Positions 47,311-60,425 are shown, counted from the stretch's first letter. The stretch: 64,000 nucleotides of DNA from Brachycybe producta (GCA_036925085.1 JAUPFP010000084.1:372001-436000); one strand, 5' to 3'. Notes: generated by a model not told the origin, from the sequence alone. Program-made: numbers and translations.

Positions 47311-47560
47311 TCAATTTAGTTCTAATATTTTCAATAGTTTTTTTCTCTCCTTCGCTCTTCATTCTTAAAAATTGAAAATGAAAATGGTAATGCTGCGTTT
47401 ATAGTCTGCATATAAGTGTGGGTGTTTGTTACTAATTTTCAAACTCTATTTATGGTGTTGTCACAATAGGAGCCCCTATTTCTATATAAGCTGCAGTATT
47501 ACGCATCTTTTAACACCCAATGACGACACATTTTTATTTTTTCAAAACAAATCTCTATTG

Positions 47561-47745
47561 GCTCAAATTCAAGAAGAAAAAAAGAAACTTGACACTTTGA
47601 ACTTCAACTTGAACTCTCTACACAGAGGTTCTAACAACTCTTGTTAAATCATAAGTCCAATTATGAAACCTCCTCTCCCCCATTATTCAGAGTTCAAGTT
47701 GAAATTCAAGTGTCAAGTTTCACTTCTTGAATTTGAGCTTTTTCT
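47561..47745. mobile_element. Compact family-D foldback
   Basis: Left GGCTCAAATTCAAGAAGAAA and ACTTTGAACTTCAACTTGAA; right TTCAAGTTGAAATTCAAGTG and CTTCTTGAATTTGAGC. The cleanest complete family-D palindrome in the window. Confidence 0.8.
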
Positions 47746-48444
47746 AGTAAATGCAATTGAGGAGAAGGAGGAGGAGGAGGAGCGCCTAATGATAAAAATA
47801 TATCCTAATTTTCAGTGGAAATTATGAACATGCGCCATTTTTTCTAAGAAAAAAACACATTGATGACGTCACTTGATTCGTAGAACTAACCTCAAACAAA
47901 CAAAAATATCAACAATCATTTTTTCAATATTTTCTTCTTCACTCTCTCTTTCTTATTCATTCATTCATTAATTCTCTCTCTCTCTCTCTCTTCATAGACT
48001 TATTTTAATTAATATAATGAATGAAACCAAAAAAAAAATTAATGAATGAACTTTGGCTCCGCCCCTTTTTTAACCGTGTGGCCCGCGAGCCGCATTTTTA
48101 ATATTCGTTTTCTTATGTGAATTTATCAAAATGTAAAAAAAAAAAGTTTCACTTCCGGTTAATCTTTATATTTACACATCGATATATCGATTTTTTTGTT
48201 CTCTTTTTACTAATGTGGTACCAATGGTAATAATCAACTTGATCATACAAAGTAAGCAATTATAAAATCATTAATTTTATTATTAAATTAATTAGTTAAG
48301 ATGGTATTTATGAACAGCTGATTTTTGAACTCTTCATTATTCCTGTCTTCTCAGAAGAGCAAAATTAAAATAAATTAAAAGTGTTTTAGAAACTAGAAAG
48401 GTAGCTGAATTGCTTCATAAATCAGCTGTTCATAAAACATCTTA

Positions 48445-48606
48445 AGGCCTTGTTTCCACTGGTGCGAAAATGTGAGCTGTTTGAAAATTTCAACTGGTGA
48501 CAAATGGAAGAAACGTGCCCCCCCCCCCCGCCTATTCACTATCATAGGCAAAGGTCACGGTCAATTTTTCACCAGTTGAAATTTTCACCCCACTGGAAAC
48601 AAGGCC
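48445..48606. mobile_element. TA-flanked foldback (family E), AGGCCTTGTTTCCAC ends
   Basis: Ends AGGCCTTGTTTCCACTGG and CCACTGGAAACAAGGCC are flanked by TA at 48443-48444 and 48607-48608. Inner AATTTCAACTGGTGA is mirrored by TCACCAGTTGAAATT. It is inserted beside a family-A end. Confidence 0.85.
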
Positions 48607-48884
48607 TAAATATGAATTTTTTTCTCCAAAATCTTCTTAAAAATAGTTATTATTCAAAAAAATGTTTCCGTTGAAATCTAAACCTGACAACAAGAGAGAG
48701 AGAGAGAGAAAAAAGACATAAATCGGAAGTCCATTAGTAAAAGAAAATAATTCCTATTGTTAAAAAATCAACTGGTCATCTCCATTTTGGAAATGAAAAC
48801 CATTAGAGAAAAAAAACTAATATGTCCACATTGAAATACAGGGTGTTCTTATAAAAATTAAACCAGTCTATCACTAAAGGAACT

Positions 48885-49022
48885 AGAAAAAATGCGGTTT
48901 TCAGTCAAAAAACCTGGTCAGAGAGGCTAGAGGTCAAAACTAGCTTCTAAAACTGTCCTTGATCAGATTAGAAATCTAGCCTCTAACCAGGTTGTTTGAC
49001 TGAAAAACGTATTTTTTTTCCT
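48885..49022. mobile_element. Family-C hairpin element, copy 3
   Basis: ATGCGGTTTTCAGTCAAAAAACCTGG-type left arm (positions 48894-48920) and CTAACCAGGTTGTTTGACTG right arm. The inner GAGAGGCTAGAGG pairs with TCTAGCCTCTAACC. Confidence 0.8.
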
Positions 49023-49329
49023 TCTGATTCAACCGTTATCCATATGACCATGACATTATGTCGACATTTTTTTTATGAAATAATAAAACAATTGTCTTTT
49101 TTTGAGACGAGATTTGTTTTTTTTTCTTGAACAAAACACATTTGGTAATTGGATATATACGAACGGATAGTTCTTTCATTTGATGACGTCAGAATATCTA
49201 AGTCAAAATGGTTGTTGCTTTGTTGTTTGTTTTTTTGATTTCAGTAAATAAAAGTTGAACAAGAAAACAAAACGGATCATATAACTTCAGAAAACTAAAC
49301 AGATAACTGATAAAAGTAACCACAGTAAG

Positions 49330-49870
49330 AGGGTTAAGTTAAGTTAAAGTTAAGAGCTAAACTCATGACAAAGGCAGTTTCATGTAACAGTTGATTAGTT
49401 TAGCTCTTTTAACTTTTGGCTAAGCGAATATAACGCTAAGAATTACACAGATCAAAGCAAAAAGCTAAACTCATCAACAAAGACTATACTCAACAGCTAA
49501 ATTAATAATGAGAAGCTAAATGTAGCAAAAGCTAAATTAACCAAAAACCATATGCTAAAATTGAAGTAATTTAATAGCTATAAATTAAGAAGCAAACACT
49601 AAACTGATGATCAGGAGCTAAACTGACAAAGAGCTCAAAAACTGCTAAAATACTACACTAAGACGAAGCTGAACTGATCAAGAATTAAACCGATTACCAA
49701 GAGCTAAGCTCGGCAAGAGATAAACTGATCAAAAGCTAAACTAATTAGGAACAAAAGCTAAATTTAGCTAAATTGCTTAAAATAATCAATGCTTATTGCT
49801 TAAGATCGACAAATAAACTTGTCAAAAGCTAAGCTAAACTCGTTATAAGCTTAAAACTTAAGCTTAAATT
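49330..49870. repeat. Degenerate AGCTAAACTGATCAAG repeat
   Basis: Irregular units of about 14-25 bases built on AAGAGCTAAACTGATCAA across roughly 540 bases, with one inverted block (GTTTAGCTCTTTTAAC) near 49398. Confidence 0.65.
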
Positions 49871-50388
49871 AATTACATTCTGGTTAACATTTTGTTTAAT
49901 ATTAGCTTTTTTATAGTCTTGTTCAATTTACAGTACACATTTCTTCATACCAGTAACATTGCTTGTGACGTCACTACGAATCTTGATTCTGAATCTAATT
50001 TGTGTACAATTTTTAAAATCCAATAATAAGCGCTAGATTAGAAGCGCCTTTTATTGTGAGATTGGTAATTGTTGCCCCTCTTTTTCAATTCTCCTCAGGT
50101 GGTCGGTCGAAAATAAAAACCAGCACCTGGATTCAAAAAACAAACAAAGAGCCCCACCCCACCCCAAAAAAAAAGCCTTTTTTCTCTCCTTATAGTCGAA
50201 CTCCCCCTCAAAACATCCTGAGCAATGATTATCACCTTTGAATGGATTCTTCTTTTTCGATGAAAAGTTTATTCACCTCTCTCTCTCTCTCTCTCTCTCT
50301 CCTTTTCTCCATTGCAATAGATTTTATTTGCTCATTGAATGATGGGGAAAAAGGGGTTTTTCTTCTTCTGCTGCTGCTGCTTGTTGTA

Positions 50389-50572
50389 TATGTTACTGTC
50401 AATCTGCGGAATCAGGCAATCTACAAAACAACTAACCTTCTAGTAAAATCTGCAAAATTCAATACCTAAAATGTATTGAATTTTGCAGATTCACTAGCAG
50501 TTTAGTGGTGTTGCAGATTGCCTAGGCAATTTGCAGATTGACTGATTCCACAGATTGACAGTAACATATACA
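50389..50572. mobile_element. Foldback with GTTACTGTCAATCTGCGGAA ends
   Basis: TATATGTTACTGTCAATCTG and ATCAGGCAATCT on the left mirror GCAATTTGCAGATTGACT and GACAGTAACATATA on the right. An inner hairpin, TGCAAAATTCAATAC/GTATTGAATTTTGCA, forms the tip. Confidence 0.8.
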
Positions 50573-50749
50573 ATATATAAATTGCTGCCATAATGATTTG
50601 AAAAAAATAAATAAATTATTCATTTTGCACAATTACTAGTCAAGTAAGCAAAAAAAATAACCAAATTCGATGATAAAACTGTATCTATTCAATATGGATC
50701 ATTTTATCAAAGCTGCATAGGAAATTTACTTTTTGTGCACATTGCCTAA

Positions 50750-51125
50750 AAACATAGTGGAGAGGCGAGTCGAGATCCAAGCTGTGATGCAAGTTGCAAG
50801 CTAAGATATCAAATAGATATTTCAATTGATCAGCACATACTGATGCTTCATGCAGTGCGATGACACGCATCTTTATGAATCCTTGTTGAATCTTGAAGAA
50901 TTGACCAATGATTTGTTTTGAAGCTACAAAATTTTACATTATTAACCTCAAGAAATGGCTGTGTTGGAGGTGAGTACCAGTTTGGCGACTCTCGACTCGC
51001 CTCACGAACTATATACATCTGCCAGTGCTGCTAGCATCTAGCATCCTGAACCTCACAGCTTTCATCACAGCTTGGCTCTTGACTTGCGCCTCTCCACCAC
51101 TATGTTTTTTCTCTCCCAAGGCATG
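50750..51125. mobile_element. Foldback with AACATAGTGGAGAGGCG ends
   Basis: Left arm AAACATAGTGGAGAGGCGAG and CCAAGCTGTGATG; right arm CATCACAGCTTGG and CGCCTCTCCACCACTATGTT. The arms are about 45 bases and the centre is unpaired. Confidence 0.75.
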
Positions 51126-51557
51126 CTAGCGATTCCCCACTAAAGGTTCATCTAGTATGTATGATTTTTCAATTTACATTTATTTGGTCAGTAAAGTAGT
51201 AAAATGGTCACAGGTTAAACACGTTGAGGTTAGAAAAGAATTAAAAAAAAAAAGTGAAGAAGAGACAGGTGGTTTTTCGCGGTTCCGTCTTCCAAAACAC
51301 AAATATCTAGTACAGGGTCATTTTAAGCTCGAAATACAAAATAACAAGAGTGAAGAGAGAGAGAAAATAATAGGATCACGCCATATTAAAAGAGAGATGG
51401 TTAAAAATGAAAGAAGAGTTGTTGCCTTCACCTCAATCGTTTAGAAAACAAGAGAGAGAAATATATTAAGAGAGATAAAAGAAAGGCCAAAAAGGAAAAA
51501 TTTCCATCTGAAGAAAAACTGATGGATGCACCAAGTGACTGAGTGAGGCCTCTCTTA

Positions 51558-51963
51558 AGCCTCGTTTTCACGACATGATAGTTGCTGTCATGAGAGCGAC
51601 TATCCATCGTGAAAACATGACATGATAGTCACTATCACACACTGTTGCGATAGCACTATCACAACTATCTCGTTTGACTAGATAGTTGAATAGTACTGTC
51701 GCGATAGTAAAAGTTGTTGTGTGACTGCTTGTAGGGAAATATCCACTTTGTAGGGAAATTTGGCTTCTGGAAGGACAGAGAGAGATGCAACACTGTTGTT
51801 GACTCAATGATATCTATGAAGTAGACGTCAATTTGTCATGTGACACAACTATCACGTTACTTCAAGACGTGTAGACAGTTGGTATCGTGAGAGAGTGAAC
51901 TATTGCAACTTTCATGACAGCTACTCTCACAATAGAACTATCGCCACCGTGAAAACGAGGCTT
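51558..51963. mobile_element. TA-flanked foldback (family E), AGCCTCGTTTTCACG ends
   Basis: Ends AGCCTCGTTTTCACG and CGTGAAAACGAGGCTT are flanked by TA (51556-51557, 51964-51965). The interior is packed with GATAGT/ACTATC short inverted repeats (for example GACATGATAGTCACTATC). Confidence 0.85.
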
Positions 51964-52149
51964 TACTCTCTTAACTTGAACGCCCTTCAGAGATCTGTTT
52001 TGTAAATTACTCCTTTCAGAGAAGAGATTATCTGACCTAAGAAGAAGAAGGTTTACGACTCCTTCGCATTTTCTACCACAACTTCTCCATAGATGATAAT
52101 AATGTGTGTCGTCTTCGTCTTCGTCTTCTTGTCTTTCAATGCCAGACAA

Positions 52150-53870
52150 TTTTAATTTGAATTTTGACTAAAATAAAAAAACAACCTTCTTAAAATATTT
52201 TTTTTTCTGCCAAAAAAAAATAAGAGGATGGATATTTTTATGCTAATTAAAGCTGCCCACTTTAATTATTAAAAAAAACCAACATAAGTCAGCCTAAAAA
52301 AAGTCGAAGGACAGTGAAACATTGTAATATATCACTGGTGCTCTAATTAACACCACACTCTACTTCAATAATATAAAAAAGTCTCTCTCTCAAAATAGCT
52401 GGACACATCTTGATGACGAGGGGGTTGGAGTTGGAGGCTAGCTATGTTTTTTTTTTAAAAAAAGATCACATTTCGAGTACAGTTAATCCGTGCTTACGAT
52501 GCATTATTGCTTAACTGACATTGCAAAAAAACCGAAAGAGCAGGAATGGAAATGTTGTTTGCAATACATTCCTAGTTTAGTCTGCAAGACAAGAATGTCT
52601 TCATTACCGCAGTTCAAAAGTTACACTAAAAATTCAGGCGTTCTCAAAAATGCACAATATTAAGATGCATCACGGGTAATACAGCTTTTTCCTAATTGAT
52701 TCACAATTTCAATTTAAATCAGTATATTTGTAATCAATTCGAAAGACAATTGTGACAGGAATGCCTGACTGATGGCAGAAACCGACAGTTCCTATAGTTC
52801 TCCTACCAATCTAACAATACTCAGGCATTTTCAAATGCAAGTTTTATGAGAGAGAGACTTAGCTGATATGCAAGAATTGTGTGCATATTATTAAGGGTAT
52901 ATTTTGTTTCTAAAAATTCACCACCTAACATAACTGGATGGAATAAACTTGCTGCCAAGTTTGGTGTTGATGTCTAACTCTCAGAGAGAGACAGACATTC
53001 CTGTCAGTGTGTCTGCGACATTCAACTATATGTGACAAATAGACAGACAGACATAAAAAATACTCAATTTCAAAGTAAAACTAACTCAAGTTAAGGTGGC
53101 TGAATAGATTTTTATTCACCCACCAACAGTTTTGAGAAAATTTATATTTTTAAAACAGACGTTTTTCATACGGAAAAAAATTCAAAATAAGTTTTAGAAA
53201 CTAGAATAGTTGGCGATTATATTAAGTTTTTTTCATGATGAGAGAGATCTTTCAAAATAAACTTTTTATAACACTTTGAAAAAAGCGAAAATAGCTAGCT
53301 TTTCATGAAATATCAAATGAAAAATCAAAATTTCAAACTGAACTATAAAATGTTTATTTTTTTAAAGATGTTGTCATGAACTTAATATAATATTTTAAGA
53401 TTCTAGTTTTAAAAACAATTTGACATTTTTCGTAATGTTATTTCTAAAAAAAAACGTTCGCTTAACGTTTTTGCGCCCTCATTTAACAAAAAAAAACGTC
53501 TATGGAGCTTAGCCACTATAAGCCACTACAGTGGCGCTATCTGAGGGGACATTTACAAAATAAATACCTATAGATCCACCTTAATAGTTTATTGATTTCA
53601 CACTTTAAGTGGTGACACCAAGTGACGAAATAAAATAACAAGTAAAGTTCCTTCTTTTTTTTTCACCATCCCTCCCCTCCCCCTTTTTAGTCCTCCTTCT
53701 TTTAACCATATAGAAAAATTAGAGCAAGGTTATTTTTGCATAGATTATTATTATTATTATTAGTAATCATTGAAAAATGACCACTGGTGCCACCACCCAT
53801 GGTCAAATAACAACACGGTTGTACCTTGTTCTCTCTCTCTTATAGGTCACAACAAATAACAGAAAAAGTT
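52150..53870. other. No gene seen; AT-rich with scattered repeat arms
   Basis: Holds a degraded family-A copy (about 53170-53420), a GTGGCGCTATCT repeat-like motif at about 53530, and ACAGACAGACA and TTA microsatellites. No splice-bounded coding frame was recognised. Confidence 0.6.
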
Positions 53871-54316
53871 GTAAAATGAAAAATCATAAACAATGTTCGC
53901 TTTTTATTAACAAATTATTTTTATCAACAAAAAAAAATATGTATGGTTTTTTTTTGAGGGGAAAAATTTTTCCTAAACAATTGAAGGCTAAAAAAAAGGC
54001 TAACACCAAGGCAATTAGGGATTGGTTCAAATATATGAAAAAAGTAACACGGACGGACAACAAGAAAGAAAGCCAAAGTGGACACCTTGTTCACCCTGGA
54101 CTCCATTAACAGGAAATGAAATTTGTCTTTCAAGTTTTTTTTAAAAAATAAAACTATTTTCTTGTTTGTTTGTTTGTGATTTGAAAATTAATTATTAATT
54201 ACATCTCATTTTAACACCGTAAACCTTCATAAGAAACACATTTTATTTTTTTAAAAAAGTCAGCCATTTATAAAATATGTAAATGAGTAAGAGTAATTAA
54301 AATAAAACTATATAGT

Positions 54317-54640
54317 TAGGGCTCGGATTTTTACGCAATATCAAGTAAAAGTTTCTCAATCTGTGGCCCAAGAGCCAATTTTGAAGTAACAATATCCCAT
54401 TTAGATCAATCAACAATTACGGTATTTTCTATTTTAAAAAAAAACACTGGTTAGAGGCTAGAACTCTTATTTGACAACTGATAGTAACCAGACATCTAGC
54501 CTCTAACCAGTCGTTTTTGATTTAGAATAAGCATAATAAGCTAATAATAAGCTAATGATGATGATTACTTCATAATTGGCACTTGGGCCACAAATTGAGA
54601 AACACTTGCTTCAATATTGCAAAAAAAAATCCGAGCAATA
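54317..54640. mobile_element. Large palindrome with a family-C hairpin at its centre, copy 2
   Basis: Outer TTAGGGCTCGGATTTTTACG and TTTCTCAATCTGTGGCCCAA face GGGCCACAAATTGAGAAACA and AAATCCGAGCAATA. The central GGTTAGAGGCTAGA and TCTAGCCTCTAACC form a perfect 14-base pair. Confidence 0.85.
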
Positions 54641-54689
54641 CTTATAACTTAGTAGATTATTACCGGTAATTGAGGCCAAATTAAGAGAA

Positions 54690-54975
54690 ACTGACGTGTT
54701 TTAGAGACTAGAAGGGTAAGCGCTCAATCACAATCATTTAAAGAGAAAAACAAGCCTTTATATCAGTTTGAAAATGATTCAAGTTTAAGCAGACGATATT
54801 TTTGTAATTTTTAGCTAAGAAAAGTTTATTTTGAAAACTATCACACGACATGAAAATACACGTTACCCTTCTAGTTTCTAAAACACATTCAAGTTTCTCT
54901 TCATTTTGTATCTGAAAGACAGAATAATCATGAGTTTTAGACGGACGTTTACACTTTAAAACCACTTTAAGTGAT
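54690..54975. repeat. Family-A palindromic element
   Basis: GTGTTTTAGAGACTAGAAGG near 54695; right arm TTACCCTTCTAGTTTCTAAA, CTGAAAGACAGAATAATCAT and CACTTTAAAACCACTTTAA. Confidence 0.8.
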
Positions 54976-56674
54976 TAAGTTACTTCTAGTTTCTAAAAAA
55001 ACAACTTTGAATTTGTTCTTAATGTTTTTCATTATCATGTATCGATTTTGTTCAATGATGTTCTTCTAGTATATAGTGGGGTTTTTTTTATTACGTGATA
55101 ATCAAAAGTTGTTTGTTGGCAAAAATACAAAACACATTTGAAGGTGTTTTTATTTACAGTAAGTTCTTTGAAGCAAAATAAGAAACTAATCTGTTATTGA
55201 CCTGATTTCTCTTTTTAACCAAACGGCAGCCATTTTGAATATTCTAGTATTTTTTCTCTCTCCTCGCCTTACTCTTATTATAAGAATTATTATTACTATT
55301 ATGATGATAAAGGCCTTTTATTCGAATGTCAAAGCTGACAACACAGGACAATATATTTAGTAGAAATTTATTCTAGTTGGCGGCCATTTTTTTACAATTC
55401 TAATAAATTTTAAAATGAAATTAATTGAAATTATCTTGGAAACTAGAAAAGTTGAAAAACATGTTTTTCATGTTAAAAATAAACCTTTTATAAATGTTTA
55501 ATTTTTTCTTGATTATTTAAAACTTTGAACAATACATGAATTGACTCAAATTTAAAAACGAATTAAAAAAAGTTTATTTTTAAAAAAAACACATCAAAAA
55601 TGTCAATTTATTATTCTAGTTTCTAAATCTTTTCATTTCACTCGTGAAAGACAAAAAGTAACCCTAAGTTCGAGGGTCATTTACATTTTAAAACCACCTT
55701 AAAAGTACATTTTTAAAAAAGATATCAACATTGAAAATCACCTCAAATGATTTATTTACTCTTCTAGTTTCTAAAACACTTTCCAAATTTATTTCTGAAA
55801 TGCAAAATAAAACAAAGAGTTCTATTTGCATTGTTTTTCCTTCATTTGCATATTATGCAAATATTTGCTTATAAAAAATAATATTTGCTTTTATTGCTGT
55901 TTATTATTTTAGGTATTTCGCAAATTGTCTAAAATTCTTGTCAATATGCAAACTTATTACGAAAATAGGTGGGTTTGCAGATTGACTAGTAAATTTGCAT
56001 AATTTCTGATTTGGTGGTTAACATAGTCTTTCTCTCTTTCTCTTATATTTTATTCTCACTTTTATATTTCATTCCTTCTATCTCTTTGTATCAGTATCTC
56101 TCTTGTGTGTTTGTCTCTCTATCTGAATCTATCTTTCTCTCTCTCTGTTGATCTATTCGAAAATAGTAACTAGACTGCCTTGAGAAATAGTAGAAAAATT
56201 ACAGGGTTGAAGGAAAAAAAAAACGGCAAACCAGACGGCGGGCGGGCGGGCGGCGTGTTCAGCTGCCATTCGAATTTCAAACCTTCCTTCCTAACCAAGT
56301 CCATCAATCCACCCATCCATCCCTTCCCACCACAGAGTCATATTCTCTCTCATTCTCTCTCTCTCTTTTCTTGTTCCGCGTTCATTTTGTGTCATTGATC
56401 TAGATACTTTTTTGTTGTTCTTTCTATCTCTCTCTCTCATTATACACTTTTATTTATTTTTGTATATTTTTCTCTCTCTCTCTCTTTCTTGTTAATTTCC
56501 ATTTCGAGAACATATTTTCCAAACCCATAAAAATACCTTTTAACTCAAATTCGAGGCCATTTTTATTTAATCTTAAAACAAACTTTTCATATTGAACAAC
56601 AAAAACATGAAATTTATTTCAAACACTTGACTAATTGTTTTTGTCTTTTAAATTCTTAATTAGTTTTGTCAAAT

Positions 56675-57150
56675 AGTTAAGATGGTTTATAATAATTATG
56701 ACTTTCAGAAGAGCAAAATTAAGAATTATTTTAAAGTGTTTTAAAAACTAGAAGGGTAACTTTTAAGTTTCATGTTTGATATTTTTCAAAATAACGATAT
56801 TTTTTAAAATTTTTGTCTATAAAAAGTTTATTAAGTGATTGAGCTTACTACCTCTTCTAGTTTCTAAAACACATTCAATTTCTTAATGCTTCCACACAAC
56901 AAAAAAACATTAAGAAATTGGAAGTGTTTTAGAAACTAGAACGGAAGCTCAATCACGTAATAGTTGCTTGTTTGATATCTTTCAAAATAAACTTTTTATA
57001 AATCAACTATTAAAAAATATCTTTTTTATTTAAAGTTGGGCCATTTTCAAACTCACATAAAACACCTTTTATTTTGAAAGATAGTTATTTATAAGTAATT
57101 GAGCTACACTTCTAGTTTCTAAAACACATTCAAGTTTTTTTTTAAATTTT
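56675..57150. repeat. Two adjacent family-A elements
   Basis: The first (about 56675-56885) starts TTAAGATGGTTTATAATAAT and ends CTTCTAGTTTCTAAAACACA. The second (about 56915-57150) has GTTTTAGAAACTAGAACGGA and CTTCTAGTTTCTAAAACACA. Each has its own AAATAAACTTTTT-type core. Confidence 0.8.
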
Positions 57151-57489
57151 GCTCATAAACAACATTAAACAAACACATCTGTCAACAAAAGACGTTTTCA
57201 AGCATCTTTAGAAACTACTAGAAACTAGAATAGTAAAATGAACTCAAAAGTGTTTTTAGGTCTGTTTCACATGAACCACTTTGTGGCGCCACATAAAAGT
57301 GGTCGTTTTTTAGTGGCATTCCTTACTGAAACTTTGTTTTCTTCTTCTAACCAATCATTATCTTCGAACTTGAGCTCATTGCCTAATTAGCCGAGGAATT
57401 TTTTTTTATTTTGACATAAATATTTTTTGTTTTGTATATTTTTTTAATAAGATAATAATTTGTGTAAAAATTATTAAAATTAGCATTGA

Positions 57490-57494
<5 letters not shown>

Positions 57495-57540
<46 letters not shown>

Positions 57541-57558
57541 GAGAGAGAGAGAGAGAGA
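57495..57558. repeat. (AG)n microsatellite
   Basis: About 64 bases of AG repeats with one GAGTGAG interruption near 57535. Confidence 0.95.
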
Positions 57559-58004
57559 AAATGAAAAACCATTTCAATGCCATTTTTAATAGAAAATTAC
57601 AATTTCGTCAAATTAAAGAGAGGAGGAGGACTTTTGTCATATTTTAAGTGAGGTTTAATCAACCATAAATTATTATTCTCATTATTAATCATATTTATCA
57701 CCTTAAAATATTTGTTTCATTTTCCATTGTTTGAAAATACGGTTTTTTTTTACCTTGAAGAAAAATACAAATTTGTAACATTTCACACATTCGAGGTCTT
57801 GGTTTAATTTACATTTTTCATAATATGTATAATTTGTTTTGTTTTTTTGTTACTTTTAGAAATAATTTCTAACAAAAAAATGTGAAATTAAACTTTAAAC
57901 AACTTTTTCTTGTAAGCAGCAATTTACAAAATATGCAAATGAAGGACGAGAACAATAAAATTAAGACATAGCCCATTTTCAAACTCTTTTCCGCTATTCT
58001 GCGT

Positions 58005-58270
58005 TTTCAGAAGATAATGAGACATTTAAAGTGTTTTAGAAACTAGAATAATACTTAATAGTATATTTTTCATGTTTAATATCTTTCAAAATAAAATTTT
58101 TACAAGACAAAAAAGCTTATTTTGAAAGATATTGACATGAAAATATCATCTTAAGTGATTGAGCTACCATTCTAGTTTCTAATAAACACTTTCCAAGTTT
58201 TCTTCCTAATTTTTTGTACTAACCAAGAGTTTAAAGGGGCGTTTACACTTTTAAACCCATCTTTAAATTA
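58005..58270. repeat. Family-A palindromic element
   Basis: TTTTAGAAACTAGAATAATA near 58037; right arm AAGCTTATTTTGAAAGATAT, GATTGAGCTACCATTCTAGT and GGGGCGTTTACACTTTTAAA. Confidence 0.8.
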
Positions 58271-60229
58271 GGAAATTGGATTTTTTTAATATTAATTTAT
58301 CTCATTTTTGATATTAAAATATTATCTTGATTGTAAATATTTTTTTTTTATCTCCTTCCTCTCTTTTTTTCTGACTTAACTATTTCCGCATTTAAAAAGA
58401 ACGAAAAATGTCTGTTTTGAATCCTTGGTCTAATTTCTCATATTTAAACCAGACAGAATTTTTTTTTCCGGTTTTGATGTGTTGTTTTTGTTGTTTCTTT
58501 CTGTATTTCTGTCTAATATTAGTCAGACAAGACCTCCTCCTTTTTTTCTTCTTCTTGCTGTCTATTGGTAATAATGTAAATGTGTGCGTTTAGTAGACAG
58601 GAAGTGACGTTTTAACTAGATGGCTTTGGTGGCGGTGGCCTTCCTTTCTTCCTACTCTTCTGGGTTTATCTCTGTCCAAGGTTTTTTTCTCCTCGTTTTT
58701 GTATCCATAAAGTTTGACCCTGCCCACAAATCAACTCCAAAAATCAAGAGACAAACACCAGTGCTATTTTTTTTTTGGTGCTAGACACTTATATACATTT
58801 TTATCTCCCAATTTCATCATTTGCATATTTTGTGTGGTTTGTTAATAAATTATGATTAGAAGGGCTGAAACACATATGCAGAAAACAGAAATAAAAAATC
58901 AGAATAAAGTTTCAGATAAATTTCTTGCTTTCCTTTGCATGAAATTGCATTCAATAAAAAACAGAAAAAAAAAGCTAAAGACTGGCTCACACATGCAGAA
59001 AAAAACAAACAGAAAACAGAAAGAAGTTTTAAAAATCAGAATAAAGTTTCTAAAGAAAAACTTGGAAGTATTTTAGATATACTAGAAGGGTAAATCAATC
59101 ACCTAATGGCTAACTTTCACGTTGATATTTTTTAAAATTTTTGTTTATAAAAAGATTAATTTGAAAGATATGAAATTACTTATTAAGCGATTAAGTTACC
59201 CTTCTAGTTTCTAACACCCTTTTAATTTCTTCTTACTGCAACTATTTTGAAACTGCAGAATAATCTACATTTGGATAATCAGCACTTCATAATGAAATTA
59301 AAAGTACGTTAAAAACTAGAATAGTAAATGATTTACCGTAATTAAAACTATTTTCATGATAATATCTTTAAAAATAAACTTCGTAATGACACAATTTCAA
59401 AAAAATAATTTCTCACTAAACATTTTCTGCCATGCAAAGCTGAAAATCTTTAAAGTGCCATTTTTTCAAAAAGTTTACTTAGTTTACTTTTTCTAATTTC
59501 TTAACAAACTTTCTTAGACTTGTTTTATGTGCACTTTATGAAAAACTAAGAAGAAAAAATATTTCTGATTCTTTTGTATCGAAAATACTTCCAAGTTTTT
59601 CTCTTCTAGTTTCTAAGAGAAATTACAAAATTCTCCAGGAAGCAGGAATCTTTACAGAAAAGCCAACGCCCAAAAGCGGCCCTTTTCTCACATAAAACAC
59701 ACACAGGAAAGCCAACAACGAGGAGCAGAAATAAAATTAAGTTATTTTTTTTTATTGTATTTTAACCAATAATATCGAATCTTCTGAAATGCCATTGGTC
59801 AAGTGGAAAACCTACTTGACCACACACATAAGCAGCACACGTCATAAAAATATACATAGAGAGAGAGAAGACGACGCTAGTTTTGTCACTGACTTGATCT
59901 CCCTGAACTTTAACCTCCTATCTGTCACATATATATTTATTTATTGAACTGTTGTTCTGACCATGGACAACTTTTGATGGGTTTCTCATTGGAGACCGGA
60001 AACACAAGACAAGTTTTTTTTCTCCTTTTTTTTTTGCAGTAAATCTTTTTTACTTCTTATGCTTTTAGAATTAATTTTATCAATTAAAGGCATAAAAATA
60101 GACTTTGTTTTCTTTCCAATCAAAGAGAAGACTGTTTTGAGGCTAAAATACTCCTGCTGAAGAACCTCTTTTAACTAATTTCATTGAAAAAACGAAGAAT
60201 TTTTCGCGTTAATAATACAGCAAATAAAT

Positions 60230-60425
60230 TTTGCTTAAGGTTTGCAATCAAAGAGACTGGTTAGAGGCTAGAGTACTCCTTCACAAAGCATCTAACTAGT
60301 CTCTATGATTGAAAAAAGCAGGATTATGCTTTTGTAATCAAAAAAGATAGTTAGAGGCTAGAGTAAAAGTACAACACTTGGGCAATTGAAGCTTATGAAA
60401 CCCCTCTAGTCTCTTCGTTATAAAA
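60230..60425. mobile_element. Two tandem family-C hairpins
   Basis: Units at about 60235-60325 (CAAAGAGACTGGTTAGAGGC...CTAACTAGTCTCTATGATTG) and about 60330-60420 (AGTTAGAGGCTAGAG...CCTCTAGTCTCT). Confidence 0.7.

Noticed and set aside
51157-51444. 95-codon Lys/Glu-rich + frame
   Set aside because: AG-rich low-complexity DNA; no splice boundaries or family motif.
51862-52149. Minus-strand frame with an acidic start (RQEDEDEDDTHYYHLW)
   Set aside because: Half of it lies in the foldback at 51558-51963 and the acidic run comes from a GACGAA microsatellite.
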